Source: JAVJST01 sp040219295
GTDB lineage: Bacteria > Pseudomonadota > Alphaproteobacteria > Rhodospirillales > Casp-alpha2
Assembly (NCBI GenBank): GCA_040219295.1
Contig: JAVJST010000011.1
Coordinates: forward strand, 620,001-684,000
DNA length: 64,000 nt
Direction of reading: 5' to 3'
The position numbers and the translations under genes are program-made. Below the pieces are notes generated by a model, which did no database searches, was not told the DNA's origin, and worked only from the letters and a program-made list of their open reading frames with translations. Of the stretch, positions 1-9,814 are shown in pieces. Within the stretch, counting starts at the first letter, position 1, and the number at the start of each line of letters is the position of its first letter.

Positions 1-93
1 GATGCGGCCCTCGGCGCAGCGCGGGCAGCGCCCGGCGAGGCCGAGGCGAATGATCTCGCCGGTGGATCGTTCCGGATACTGACGGGTTTCCAT
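1..93 (-). CDS. DUF983 family protein, N-terminal fragment
   Basis: This is a partial minus-strand gene cut by the window's left edge; only the first 31 residues are present. The protein starts METRQYPERSTGE and runs into a CPRC motif in the context RCPRCAEGRI. That is the N-terminal zinc-ribbon-like hallmark of DUF983 proteins, small membrane proteins of unknown function that are common in alphaproteobacteria. The ATG at 93 lies just downstream of the stop of the LysE gene, so the two could be co-transcribed. The assignment rests on one motif. Confidence 0.6.
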   Translation of the reverse strand, partial: METRQYPERSTGEIIRLGLAGRCPRCAEGRI

Positions 94-106
94 GTCGGGC
101 CCGCGA

Positions 107-736
107 TCAGGTGCGGCCGCTCAGCGCCGTGTTGACGCCGAGCCCGACGTAGACGCTGCCGCTCAGACGCCGGGTCCAGCGCCGGGCGCGCTCGGACCCG
201 GTCAGGCGGTCGCGGATACGCCCGGCGAGCAGCGCGTAGGCGCCGTCGCTGACGATCGAGAGCGCGCAGTAGATCACGCCGAGCATGAGAATCTGCGCGG
301 TGACGTTGCCGGCCGCCGGGACGACGAACTGCGGCAGGTAGGCGAGGAAGAACACCGCGAGTTTCGGGTTGAAGATGCTGATGACGACGCCGTCGGCGAA
401 CAGGCGGCGGTGCGGCAGCGCGCCGGGCACTCTCTCGAGCGGCGCCTCGCGCTCGAAGAAGATCGTGCGGATGCCGAGATACGCCAGGTACGCGGCGCCC
501 GCGATCTTGACGACACCGAACGCCGTTGCCGAAGCGACGAGCAACGCGGAAAGGCCGAGCGCGGCGAAGATCACGTGGACGAAGGCGCCCGCCGACAGAC
601 CGAGCGTCGAAGAGAGCCCGGCGCGAAAACCGTGGGCCGCCGAGCGCGTCACGACGTAGAGCACGCCCGGGCCGGGCACGATCAGGACGATCAGCGAGGC
701 GGCAACGAAACCGGCGAGCAGAACGGGATCGGGCAT
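107..736 (-). CDS. LysE/RhtB family amino-acid exporter
   Basis: A 209-residue, highly hydrophobic protein with about six predicted membrane segments. The N-terminus MPDPVLLAGFVAAS followed by the LIVPGPGVLYV segment is the classic LysE/RhtB signature, as is the FNPKLAVFFLAYLPQF segment in the middle. Family members export amino acids or derivatives across the inner membrane, driven by the proton gradient; the substrate cannot be told from sequence. The ATG at 736 is preferred because it matches the family N-terminus. An in-frame GTG at 787 would add 17 non-membrane residues. It runs divergently from the low-GC cassette on its right. Confidence 0.85.
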   Translation of the reverse strand: MPDPVLLAGFVAASLIVLIVPGPGVLYVVTRSAAHGFRAGLSSTLGLSAGAFVHVIFAALGLSALLVASATAFGVVKIAGAAYLAYLGIRTIFFEREAPLERVPGALPHRRLFADGVVISIFNPKLAVFFLAYLPQFVVPAAGNVTAQILMLGVIYCALSIVSDGAYALLAGRIRDRLTGSERARRWTRRLSGSVYVGLGVNTALSGRT

Positions 737-863
737 GGTGATACTTTCAATTCGTTCTAGCAATCCAGTATTGCCGGGCCTTTCCACATGGCGAACTTCC
801 GATTACTGTTTCTATTTTTAGTATTATTCCGTGCTGTCTTGGTGATGATGTGGGGAAAATCGG
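737..863. promoter_or_regulatory. AT-rich divergent intergenic region before the ParB-like/Dam cassette
   Basis: This 127-base gap separates the LysE gene (minus) from the ParB-like gene (plus). It is much richer in A/T than the flanks, with a run around 810-828 containing TATTTTTAGTATTATT, and must hold the promoter of the cassette. No -35/-10 pair with good spacing stands out, so no single promoter is called. A weak GGGGAAA at about 851-857 sits upstream of the ATG at 864. Confidence 0.35.
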
Positions 864-2225
864 ATGGACCACGCTGTAACATTTGACGAGATTCCTGTCG
901 CGAGTTTGTTTCTCAATCCTCAGAATGACCGACATGGCGAGTTGGACTCGCAGCCTACGATTCATGCTTGGTTCGTCCAAGAGCTTGGGGATAAAATTCT
1001 CGCTCTTGCACAAGATATTGCTGCAAACGGCCTTAATCCCACAGAACGAATTCTCGTCAAGAAACATTCAAAACCAAACTTGTACGTTGTTTGGGAAGGC
1101 AACCGTCGAATTGCTGCGTTGAAGTTCCTACTGGAGCCCACGTTAGTCCCAGACAAGTCGTTTCAACTCAGGTTTAAATCCCTCAGCGAGAATGCGTCCG
1201 TAGAACTGCCGTTGTCGGTTGAGTGTGCGGTCGCCAAAGATCAAGACTACATCGATCACCTAATTTCGCTACGACATACTGGCGAGAATAACGGCGTCGG
1301 AATTGTAAATTGGGGGCCACTCGCCAACGGGCGTTTTCAAGCAAGACGACAACAACCGGACAGAAACGCACTCGCCATTCAGCAGCTTGATTTTCTTGCT
1401 GCGGCAGATAAAGACCGATACGAAAAACTACCGAAGGTCCCGATCACCACGCTACAAAGGTTGTTACATGACGAGGAAGTTCGAGACTTCTTAGGCATGA
1501 CGATCAAGGACCAGATGCTCCATTTATTGGTCGAGACGACTGAATCACTCAAGGGTCAGTGGAGGATCGTTGAAGATTTGGCACACAAGAATATCAAGGT
1601 TGACGACGTAAAGACGAAGAAGAAACGCGCGCACTACATTCGGCATATCTCTCGAACTGATCGGCCAAATGCTCAAAAGGCCACGCCATTCCCAATCCCA
1701 CTGATTCCTCAAAATGCGCCCAAATCTGGAAAGAAGCCCAAAAAAAAGCGGAAAGCGCCTGATCCGTTTTCTTCGTCTCGCCCATGCGTCGTACCAAGCA
1801 CAAATGATTGGATTGTCCACGATGCTCGGACAAGTCAGGTGTTCGACGAGTTATCAAACCTACACTTAGAACGGTTTCACAATGCCGCCGGGGTTTTGCT
1901 ACGCGTGTTCTTCGAAATGTCGGTCGATGCCTATATCGAGGACGTAGGCCTTACTGTCGCTAGCAAGAGCGGCCCAAACAAATCCCCAACCTTGAGTGAG
2001 CGTTTCAATGCGTGCGCAGACCATATGGCAGATGAAGGTAAGCTCTCTCAGAAACAATCTCGTGCAATCAAGCAGAAGTTCAACGCGTCAAATTCGCCGC
2101 TCGCAATCGTCCAAATGCACGACTTCGCACACAGCCGTTTCACTTTTCCTGGTCCAATGGATTTGAACCAGCTTTGGAACACCTATGATCCATTCTTCTC
2201 CGCAATTTGGGGCGTCGACGAGTAA
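864..2225 (+). CDS. ParB-like N-terminal domain protein, partner of a Dam-type methyltransferase
   Basis: A 453-residue protein. Residues about 8-90 resemble the ParB/Srx-like fold: a short strand region (EIPVASLFLNPQND), a helix around residues 42-55 (ILALAQDIAANGL), then YVVWEGNRRIAALKFL at about 74-89, which matches the G-x-R-R core of ParB N-domains. The middle is helical and ends in a lysine-rich linker (about 290-305). Residues about 330-453 form a separate helical domain ending in HDFAHSR and DLNQLWNTYDPFF, similar to what I recall of HEPN-like domains in restriction-associated proteins; that comparison is my inference. The stop overlaps the methyltransferase start (TAATG), so the two are translationally coupled. 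GC is clearly lower than in flanking genes, suggesting recent transfer. It is not the chromosomal ParB, whose gene begins at 63913. Confidence 0.65.
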   Translation: MDHAVTFDEIPVASLFLNPQNDRHGELDSQPTIHAWFVQELGDKILALAQDIAANGLNPTERILVKKHSKPNLYVVWEGNRRIAALKFLLEPTLVPDKSFQLRFKSLSENASVELPLSVECAVAKDQDYIDHLISLRHTGENNGVGIVNWGPLANGRFQARRQQPDRNALAIQQLDFLAAADKDRYEKLPKVPITTLQRLLHDEEVRDFLGMTIKDQMLHLLVETTESLKGQWRIVEDLAHKNIKVDDVKTKKKRAHYIRHISRTDRPNAQKATPFPIPLIPQNAPKSGKKPKKKRKAPDPFSSSRPCVVPSTNDWIVHDARTSQVFDELSNLHLERFHNAAGVLLRVFFEMSVDAYIEDVGLTVASKSGPNKSPTLSERFNACADHMADEGKLSQKQSRAIKQKFNASNSPLAIVQMHDFAHSRFTFPGPMDLNQLWNTYDPFFSAIWGVDE

Positions 2226-3067
2226 TGACCGGTTACTCGCCCCTAAGGTATCCCGGTGGGAAAGGTCGATTCAGCAATGACATCGCGGCCGTAATTGCAT
2301 CGCAAGGATATCGCGACGTTGACTACCTTGAACCATATGCAGGCGGCGCTGAGATAGCGCTTCACCTCCTATTCACGGAGAGGGTCACGCGAGTATTCAT
2401 CAATGACTATGATCCTGCGATTTTCGCGTTTTGGCGATCCGTTGTGAACCAGCCAGAGCGTTTTTGTGAGGCAATTGAATCCTGTGAACTTTCAACAAGA
2501 GAATGGCAAAAGCAAAAGGCAACGTACGTCCGGAAGCAGCCCGCTGACGAATTCGACCTCGGTTTTGCCGCATTCTATTTGAACCGCACTAACCGCTCTG
2601 GAATCATAGCTACAGCCGGTCCAATTGGCGGTCACAACCAAAGCGGAAAATGGAAGATCGATGCGCGGTTCAACCGAGAGAGTTTATCAAAGAAGGTCGA
2701 ACGGATTGCTCGATTCAAGGACCGTATCATTGTCACTTCTATGGATGGCGTCGACTTTCTAGCCGAGAACGCTAAAGCGGATGCTGGTGATCAGTTTGTA
2801 TATGCTGACCCACCATACTACGGCCAAGGCAACCGCTTGTATCGAAGTTGGCTCGATGACGACGGTCACAAGAAGATCGCCGCCTTCTTCTCTGCGCTCG
2901 AAGATACGACTTGGTTGTTAAGTTATGACGAGTGCCCAGAAATCGCTCGCCTATATAAGGGTGTTCCACGAAAAAGGATAAGATTGCCGTATAGCGCCAA
3001 TAAAACCTCGCTTGGGCGTGAACTGTTGTTTCACTCACCGGGAATTGATTTGAGCGTGTTTGGCTAG
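2225..3067 (+). CDS. DNA adenine methyltransferase, Dam/D12 class
   Basis: A 280-residue N6-adenine DNA methyltransferase of the D12 (alpha) class. The SAM-binding motif is PGGK at residues 10-13 with EPYAGGAEIALHLL near 33-50. The catalytic motif IV is DPPYY in VYADPPYYGQG at about 194-200. The insert SGIIATAGPIGGHNQSGKWKIDARFN, with NRTNRSG before it, is the usual D12 middle region. Length is typical of solitary Dam enzymes. The ATG at 2225 overlaps the upstream stop and directly precedes the motif, so it is preferred to an upstream GTG. The recognition sequence cannot be read from the protein. With no restriction endonuclease alongside, it works either with the ParB-like partner or as an orphan methylase. 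Confidence 0.85.
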   Translation: MTGYSPLRYPGGKGRFSNDIAAVIASQGYRDVDYLEPYAGGAEIALHLLFTERVTRVFINDYDPAIFAFWRSVVNQPERFCEAIESCELSTREWQKQKATYVRKQPADEFDLGFAAFYLNRTNRSGIIATAGPIGGHNQSGKWKIDARFNRESLSKKVERIARFKDRIIVTSMDGVDFLAENAKADAGDQFVYADPPYYGQGNRLYRSWLDDDGHKKIAAFFSALEDTTWLLSYDECPEIARLYKGVPRKRIRLPYSANKTSLGRELLFHSPGIDLSVFG

Positions 3068-3081
3068 ATCAGCAGGCTACA

Positions 3082-4236
3082 TCAGTCCTTCAGGTCTTCC
3101 CAGATGTCCTTGACCTTGGAGAAGAACCCGGCGCTTTCCGGGTTGTGCTTGTTGTCGCCGGTGTCCTCCTGGAACTGCTTGAGGAGTTCCTTCTGCTTCT
3201 TGGTCAGCTTCTGCGGAGTCTCGACGAAGACCTGGACGAACATGTCACCGCGCGACTTGGTACGGAGCACCGTCATCCCCTTGTCCTTGAGCCGGAACTG
3301 GTGACCGGTCGCCGTGCCCTCGGGGATCGTCACCCGGGCGCGCTTGCCGTCGATCGTCGGCACCTCGATCTGGCCGCCGAGCGCGGCGGTCGTCATCGGG
3401 ATCGGCACCTTGCAGTGGATGTTGGCGCCGTCGCGGTGGAACAGGCGGTGCGGCTTGACGTGAATGAAGATGTAGAGATCGCCCGGCGGGCCGCCGCGCA
3501 TGCCGGCCTCGCCTTCGCCGGCGAGGCGGATGCGGGTGCCGTCCTCGACGCCGGCGGGAATGTTGACGCTGAGGGTCTTCTCCTTGTGCACGCGGCCCTG
3601 GCCGCCGCAGGTCTTGCACGGGTCGTCGATGACCTGGCCCTGGCCGCCGCAGGCGTGACAGGTGCGCTCGACCGTGAAGAAGCCGGACTGGGCGCGCACG
3701 CGACCGCGGCCGCCGCAGGTCTGGCAGGTGACCGGCGACTTGCCCTCGGCGGCGCCGGAGCCGTCGCAGGTTTCGCAGCCCACCGAGGTCGGCACGCGGA
3801 TCTGCGTCTTGCGGCCCTCGAAGGCGTCCTGCAACGAAATTTCCATGTTGTAGCGCAGGTCGGAACCCTGCATCGCCGACGTGCCGCGCCGGCCGCCGCC
3901 GGCCTGCGCGCCGAAGTCGCCGAACATTTCGTCGAAGATGTCGGCGAAGCCCGAAAAGCCGCCGCCGCCGAAGCCACCGCCGCCGAAACCGCCGCCCGCG
4001 CCGGGACCGCCGTTCTCGAACGCGGCATGGCCGAACCGGTCATAGGCCGCACGCTTCTGGTCGTCCTTCAGGACGTCGTAGGCCTCGTTGACTTCCTTGA
4101 ACTTCTTTTCCGCTTCCTTGTCGTCGGGATTGCGGTCCGGGTGATACTGCATGGCGAGCTTGCGATAAGCCTTCTTCAGCTCATCGGCGCTCGCGCCCTT
4201 GTCGACGCCCAGAGTTTCGTAGAAATCGTTGGCCAT
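3082..4236 (-). CDS. dnaJ: Molecular chaperone DnaJ
   Basis: A 384-residue type I J-protein and co-chaperone of the DnaK encoded just upstream. The J domain occupies residues about 4-70 with the HPD tripeptide at 32-34 that stimulates DnaK's ATPase. A Gly/Phe-rich linker (GGGFGGG repeats) follows at about 78-105. Next come four CxxCxGxG zinc-binding motifs (CETCDGSG, CQTCGGRG, CHACGGQG, CKTCGGQG) and two beta-rich substrate-binding domains. The stop lies only 14 bases from the convergent methyltransferase. It is co-oriented with dnaK, with a 71-base spacer holding a strong hairpin. Confidence 0.98.
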   Translation of the reverse strand: MANDFYETLGVDKGASADELKKAYRKLAMQYHPDRNPDDKEAEKKFKEVNEAYDVLKDDQKRAAYDRFGHAAFENGGPGAGGGFGGGGFGGGGFSGFADIFDEMFGDFGAQAGGGRRGTSAMQGSDLRYNMEISLQDAFEGRKTQIRVPTSVGCETCDGSGAAEGKSPVTCQTCGGRGRVRAQSGFFTVERTCHACGGQGQVIDDPCKTCGGQGRVHKEKTLSVNIPAGVEDGTRIRLAGEGEAGMRGGPPGDLYIFIHVKPHRLFHRDGANIHCKVPIPMTTAALGGQIEVPTIDGKRARVTIPEGTATGHQFRLKDKGMTVLRTKSRGDMFVQVFVETPQKLTKKQKELLKQFQEDTGDNKHNPESAGFFSKVKDIWEDLKD

Positions 4237-4270
4237 CGGCGTTTATCCCGGCTGATCCCCCCTCGTGCAT

Positions 4271-4294
4271 CCCCGGCCCGCCAGGGGGCCGGGG
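4271..4294 (-). terminator. GC-rich hairpin between dnaK and dnaJ
   Basis: A perfect 9-base stem CCCCGGCCC / GGGCCGGGG with a 6-base loop lies in the dnaK-dnaJ spacer. On the transcribed strand it is not followed by a U run, so it looks more like a partial attenuator or mRNA-stabilising structure that lowers dnaJ relative to dnaK than a full terminator. The structure is seen directly; its role is inferred. Confidence 0.5.
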
Positions 4295-4307
4295 CTTGTC
4301 ACGAAGG

Positions 4308-6248
<1,941 letters not shown>

Positions 6249-6401
6249 GTCCTCTTCCTTTCCTCTGGCGGCCCCGCCACCTGATCGGGTGTTGTTCGGC
6301 CTTCGTCGAAGCGCCGCCGCTGCGGAGCCCCATTCACTGGGGTTCGTTGGTGCCGGATGCCACGGTCAGCAAGGAGTTGTGGCTCCGGCGGGGTCGGCGG
6401 T

Positions 6402-6430
6402 TATATAGGCCGGGATTGCCCCCGCCGCAA
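6402..6430 (-). promoter_or_regulatory. Predicted dnaK promoter, possibly sigma-32 type
   Basis: On the minus strand TTGCGG (6430-6425), a 17-base spacer and TATATA (6407-6402) form a well-spaced promoter about 150 bases upstream of the dnaK ATG. The -10 lies in CCTATATAA, which resembles the CYTATNT of alphaproteobacterial RpoH promoters, and the -35 is preceded by G (GTTG, near CTTG). The family expectation that dnaKJ is heat-inducible fits; the sigma factor choice is inferred. Confidence 0.5.
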
Positions 6431-6443
6431 CTGTGGTTATGCG

Positions 6444-6475
6444 AAAAAATGCGCCGGATATCGGCACTTAGGCGC
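6444..6475 (-). terminator. Rho-independent terminator after grpE
   Basis: Just past the grpE stop, on the minus strand, GCGCC and GGCGC arms (6475-6471 and 6455-6451) enclose a nested GCCG/CGGC stem. They are followed directly by ATTTTTT (6450-6444). A stem plus a six-T tract is the standard intrinsic terminator form, so hrcA-grpE probably ends here and dnaK restarts from its own promoter. Confidence 0.6.
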
Positions 6476-6480
6476 CGCGG

Positions 6481-7263
6481 TCACAGGCTTTCGTCGACGT
6501 GGCTGCCGGGCTCGGCGGCCTTGCCGCCGTAGTTCGCTTTCTCCTTGCCCGCCTCGTCGCCGCCGGCCTCGTCGCCGCCCGCGGCTTCCGCCGTCGGCGT
6601 TTCCGACGCCGTTTCCGGTTGCTTCTCGGGCTTCGGACCGCCCTTGGTCACGCCGACCTTGGCGGCGCGCAGCGGCTGATCGTGGATCACGTAGCCGGTC
6701 TCGATGACCTGGCCGACGGTGCCCGCGGGTTGGGATTCGTCGGGAATCTCGAACATCGCTTCGTGGAAGTTCGGGTCGAACGGCTGACCGACCGGCTGCA
6801 TGCGGTGAATGCCGTGGCGTTCGAACGCGCTCATCAGTTCCCGCTCGGTCATCTCGACCCCGATCAGCAGGTTCTCGAGCGCCGGGTTCTCCTTGCGCGC
6901 ACCGGCGTCGATGCTGTCGAGCGCGCGGCGCAGGTTGTCGGCCACCGCGAGCAGGTCGCCGGCGAAGCTCTTGATCGAACGCTTGTGCGCGTTCTCGACG
7001 TCCTTCTGCGCCCGGCGGCGGACGTTCTCCTGCTCGGCGACGGCGCGCAGCATCTTGTCCTTCATGTCGGCGACCTCGGCCTCGAGCATGGCGATCCGGC
7101 CGTCGGCCTCACCGGTGCCGTCCTCGTCGCCGGCCTCGAAGCTCGGCTCGAAGTTGGGCTCACCGGCCGCCGGCTCCGTCCCGGCCTGCGCGCGGGCTTG
7201 CTCCTCGGGGGCCGCGTCGGCGGTTGCTTCAGGTTCGTTCTTGGGCGCTTCGTTCGTGTTCAT
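6481..7263 (-). CDS. grpE: Nucleotide exchange factor GrpE
   Basis: A 260-residue protein that exchanges ADP for ATP on DnaK. An acidic, Ala/Glu-rich N-terminus (to about residue 60) is followed by a long helix (MLEAEVADMKDKMLRAVAEQENVRRRAQKD) that forms the dimeric coiled coil. The C-terminal beta domain contains the GrpE signature around GQPFDPNFHEAMFEI and GYVIHDQPLRAAKVGVTKG. The ATG at 7263 overlaps the hrcA stop (ATGA), so the pair is translationally coupled. The C-terminal tail is an extended Glu/Ala/Gly stretch. Confidence 0.97.
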   Translation of the reverse strand: MNTNEAPKNEPEATADAAPEEQARAQAGTEPAAGEPNFEPSFEAGDEDGTGEADGRIAMLEAEVADMKDKMLRAVAEQENVRRRAQKDVENAHKRSIKSFAGDLLAVADNLRRALDSIDAGARKENPALENLLIGVEMTERELMSAFERHGIHRMQPVGQPFDPNFHEAMFEIPDESQPAGTVGQVIETGYVIHDQPLRAAKVGVTKGGPKPEKQPETASETPTAEAAGGDEAGGDEAGKEKANYGGKAAEPGSHVDESL

Positions 7264-8339
7264 TTGTCGTTCTCTGCCTTGTCTTGGGGTCGCCGTATGC
7301 CGCCGCCGACGGTGCTGCCGACGAGCCTGGCGGTGTAGTCGACGATGGGAATGATGCGGGCATAGTTCATGCGCGCCGGACCGATGACGCCGACCGCGCC
7401 GACGATCTGATCGCGGCCGTTCTGGAAGGGGCTGACAATCATCGAGCAGCCGGCGATGTCGAACAGGCTGCTCGACGATCCGATGAATATCTGCACGCCG
7501 GCCGCGCTGTCGGCCAGCGAGAGCAGCCGGAGGACCGTCTCCTTGCGCTCCAGCGCCCGGAACAGGGCGCGGATGCGCTCGAGGTCGACGGTGCCCTCGA
7601 CGTCTTCCAGCAGGTTGGCCTGGCCGCGCACGATCAGCATGCCGCCGTTCGAGTTGTCGCCGCCGGACCACGATGCGAGGCCGCGTTCGACGACATCCTC
7701 GCTCAGGGTATCGAGCGCCGTGCGGTGATCCTCGAGCTCGCTCATGATCTCGTCGTAGGCCTCGGCGATGGTGCGGCCGACGAGCCGCGCGCTCAGGTAG
7801 TTCGTCGCCTCGACCAAGGCCGAGGGCGGAACGCCCTCCGGGACCTCGATCAAGCGGTTCTCGACGACGCCGCTCTCGGTGACCAGCACGACCAGCGCGC
7901 GGCCGGGACTGAGGCTGACGTACTCGATGTGGCGCAGCGGCGATTCCGTCTTCGGCGCGACGACCAGGCCGGCGGCGCCGGACAGACCGGAAATCGCCGC
8001 CGAGGCTTCCTCGAGCGCACCCTCGAAGGTGTTGCCCGACGACATCTTGGATTCGATGTCCTGGCGTTCCTTCTCTGAAATGTTGCCGACTTCTAGCAGA
8101 CCGTCGACGAACAGCCGCAGGCCGTTCTCGGTCGGCATTCGGCCGGCCGAGGTGTGCGGCGCGAACAGCAGCCCGGCATCCTCGAGATCGGCCATGACGT
8201 TGCGGATCGTCGCCGGCGACAGCTTGCCGTCGAGCATGCGCGAAACGCTGCGCGAGCCGACCGGGTCGCCGGTCTCGAGGTACGAATCGACGATCTGGCG
8301 GAATATTTCGCGCGAACGCTGGTTCAGTTCCGTCTTCAT
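7260..8339 (-). CDS. hrcA: Heat-inducible transcription repressor HrcA
   Basis: A 359-residue repressor. The N-terminal winged helix (residues about 1-80) contains the family signature GDPVGSRSVSRM...LSPATIRNVMADLEDAGLL, followed by HTSAGRMPTENGLRLFVD. A GAF-like middle domain and a dimerisation region follow. HrcA normally binds CIRCE inverted repeats (TTAGCACTC-N9-GAGTGCTAA) at groESL and is itself folded by GroEL. No CIRCE copy is visible in this window, so its targets lie elsewhere. It is the first gene of hrcA-grpE. Confidence 0.97.
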   Translation of the reverse strand: MKTELNQRSREIFRQIVDSYLETGDPVGSRSVSRMLDGKLSPATIRNVMADLEDAGLLFAPHTSAGRMPTENGLRLFVDGLLEVGNISEKERQDIESKMSSGNTFEGALEEASAAISGLSGAAGLVVAPKTESPLRHIEYVSLSPGRALVVLVTESGVVENRLIEVPEGVPPSALVEATNYLSARLVGRTIAEAYDEIMSELEDHRTALDTLSEDVVERGLASWSGGDNSNGGMLIVRGQANLLEDVEGTVDLERIRALFRALERKETVLRLLSLADSAAGVQIFIGSSSSLFDIAGCSMIVSPFQNGRDQIVGAVGVIGPARMNYARIIPIVDYTARLVGSTVGGGIRRPQDKAENDK

Positions 8340-8377
8340 GATCTCTGCCGTTGTCCGAATGCCCTCGGGGTGCCGGG

Positions 8378-8406
8378 AATGTAGTCACGCGCCCATGAAG
8401 CGTCAA
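8378..8406 (-). promoter_or_regulatory. Predicted hrcA-grpE promoter
   Basis: On the minus strand TTGACG (8406-8401), exactly 17 bases and TACATT (8383-8378) match the housekeeping consensus well. The predicted start is near 8371, about 32 bases before the hrcA ATG at 8339. It runs divergently from rph. Confidence 0.65.
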
Positions 8407-8442
8407 CGAACCCGGTTGATGACCGGGCTGGCGGAGTCTAGC

Positions 8443-8472
8443 TTGGGCGCCGCCCCGTCCACACCTGATACA
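8443..8472 (+). promoter_or_regulatory. Possible rph promoter
   Basis: TTGGGC (8443-8448), an 18-base spacer and GATACA (8467-8472) lie just before the rph ATG at 8483. The leader would be very short, so this is a tentative call in the divergent hrcA/rph gap. Confidence 0.25.
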
Positions 8473-8482
8473 GGATGCACGC

Positions 8483-9199
8483 ATGAGACCCTCCGGCCGA
8501 TCCGCCGATGCCCTGCGGGAAATTTCCTTCGAGGTCGGCTATGCCCGCCACGCCGAGGGCTCGTGCCTGACCCGGTTCGGCGACACCCACGTGCTGTGCA
8601 CGGCCACCGTCGAAACGCGGCTGCCGCCGTGGCGGCGCGATTCCGGTCTCGGCTGGGTCACCGCCGAGTACGGCATGCTGCCGCGCTCAACACACACACG
8701 GACCGACCGCGAAGCCGCCCGCGGCAAGCAGTCGGGCCGGACCCAGGAAATCCAGCGCCTGATCGGCCGGGCGCTCCGTGCCGTCACCGACTTCAAGGCG
8801 ATGGGCGAGATGCAGGTCCGCATCGACTGCGACGTGCTGCAGGCCGACGGCGGCACGCGGACGGCCTCGATCACCGGCGGCTACGTCGCGCTGCATGCGG
8901 CGCTGCAGACCATGGTCGAGCGCGGCGCGATCCCCGCCGTGCCCCTGATCGGCGAAGTCGCGGCGATCAGCTGCGGCATCTATGAAGGCGTGGCGGTGCT
9001 CGATCTCGACTACGACGAGGACTCGAACGCCGAGGCCGACGCCAACTTCGTGCTGACCGCCCAGGGTGGCATCGTCGAGGTCCAGGCGACCGCCGAGGCT
9101 GATCCGTTCGACCAGGGCGCATTCGATCAACTGATGGCGCTGGCCCGCAAGGGCTGCGGCGAACTGGTTCACAAGCAACGCCTGGCGCTCGGCCTCTGA
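8483..9199 (+). CDS. rph: Ribonuclease PH
   Basis: A 238-residue phosphorolytic 3'-5' exoribonuclease that trims tRNA 3' ends. It starts MRPSGRSADALREISFE and shows CLTRFGDTHVLCTATVE, the substrate-site segment RTQEIQRLIGRALRAV, and DCDVLQADGGTRTASITGGYVAL with the conserved catalytic-site acid. Length matches the family. It leads rph-rdgB-hemW, a common proteobacterial arrangement beside hrcA-grpE; the rdgB start is 9 bases past its stop. Confidence 0.98.
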   Translation: MRPSGRSADALREISFEVGYARHAEGSCLTRFGDTHVLCTATVETRLPPWRRDSGLGWVTAEYGMLPRSTHTRTDREAARGKQSGRTQEIQRLIGRALRAVTDFKAMGEMQVRIDCDVLQADGGTRTASITGGYVALHAALQTMVERGAIPAVPLIGEVAAISCGIYEGVAVLDLDYDEDSNAEADANFVLTAQGGIVEVQATAEADPFDQGAFDQLMALARKGCGELVHKQRLALGL

Positions 9200-9208
9200 G
9201 GAACACCG

Positions 9209-9814
9209 ATGGCGCATCGACGGTTCACCGAGGGCAAGCTGATCATCGCCAGCCACAACGCGGGCAAGGTCCGCGAGATCGGCGAACTGCTCGAACCCTT
9301 CGGCATCGAGGTCGTTTCCGCCGGCGATCTCGGGTTGCCTGAGCCCGAGGAAACCGGCGAGACATTCGTCGACAATGCGCGGCTCAAGGCCGAGGCGGCC
9401 GCCGCGGCAGGCGACCTGCCGGCACTGGCCGACGATTCCGGCTTTGCGGTTGCCGCGCTCGGCGGCGCGCCGGGCGTTTTCTCGGCGCGCTGGGCCGGAC
9501 CCGACAAGGATTTCGGCAAGGCGATGCAGACCGTCGAGGAAATGCTGCGCGGCGCCGAGGACCGGTCGGCCAGGTTCGTCTGCGCGCTGGCGCTGAGCTG
9601 GCCGGACGGCGAGACCGAGGTCTTCGAAGGGACCGTATCGGGATCGGTGACCTGGCCGCCGCGCGGCGACAAGGGTTTCGGCTACGACCCGGTCTTCGTG
9701 CCGGCGGGCGACGAGCGCACGTTCGCCGAGATGGAGCCCGCCGAGAAACACGCCATCAGCCATCGCGCCGCGGCCTTCCGGCAGCTGGTCGACGCCTGTT
9801 TCGGCGATGGCTGA
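9209..9814 (+). CDS. rdgB: XTP/dITP diphosphatase (non-canonical purine NTP pyrophosphatase)
   Basis: A 201-residue enzyme of the Ham1/RdgB family that hydrolyses dITP, XTP and related nucleotides to monophosphates, keeping them out of DNA and RNA. The N-terminus has the SHNAGKVREIGELL nucleotide-binding motif. The metal-site segment ADDSGFAVAALGGAPGVFSARWAG is intact, and FGYDPVFVP...FAEM and HRAAAFRQL complete the signature. Its last 8 bases overlap the hemW start. Confidence 0.97.
   Translation: MAHRRFTEGKLIIASHNAGKVREIGELLEPFGIEVVSAGDLGLPEPEETGETFVDNARLKAEAAAAAGDLPALADDSGFAVAALGGAPGVFSARWAGPDKDFGKAMQTVEEMLRGAEDRSARFVCALALSWPDGETEVFEGTVSGSVTWPPRGDKGFGYDPVFVPAGDERTFAEMEPAEKHAISHRAAAFRQLVDACFGDG

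Noticed and set aside
107..787. GTG start at 787 for the LysE gene
   Set aside because: Adds 17 residues before the first membrane helix that homologues lack.
747..1067. Minus-strand frame of 106 codons over the start of the ParB-like gene
   Set aside because: Overlaps a better supported gene, shows no motif and no good start.
7260..8482. CIRCE operator near hrcA-grpE
   Set aside because: No TTAGCACTC/GAGTGCTAA inverted repeat present.
8687..9763. Minus-strand frame of 358 codons over rph and rdgB
   Set aside because: Antisense shadow of two firmly identified genes.
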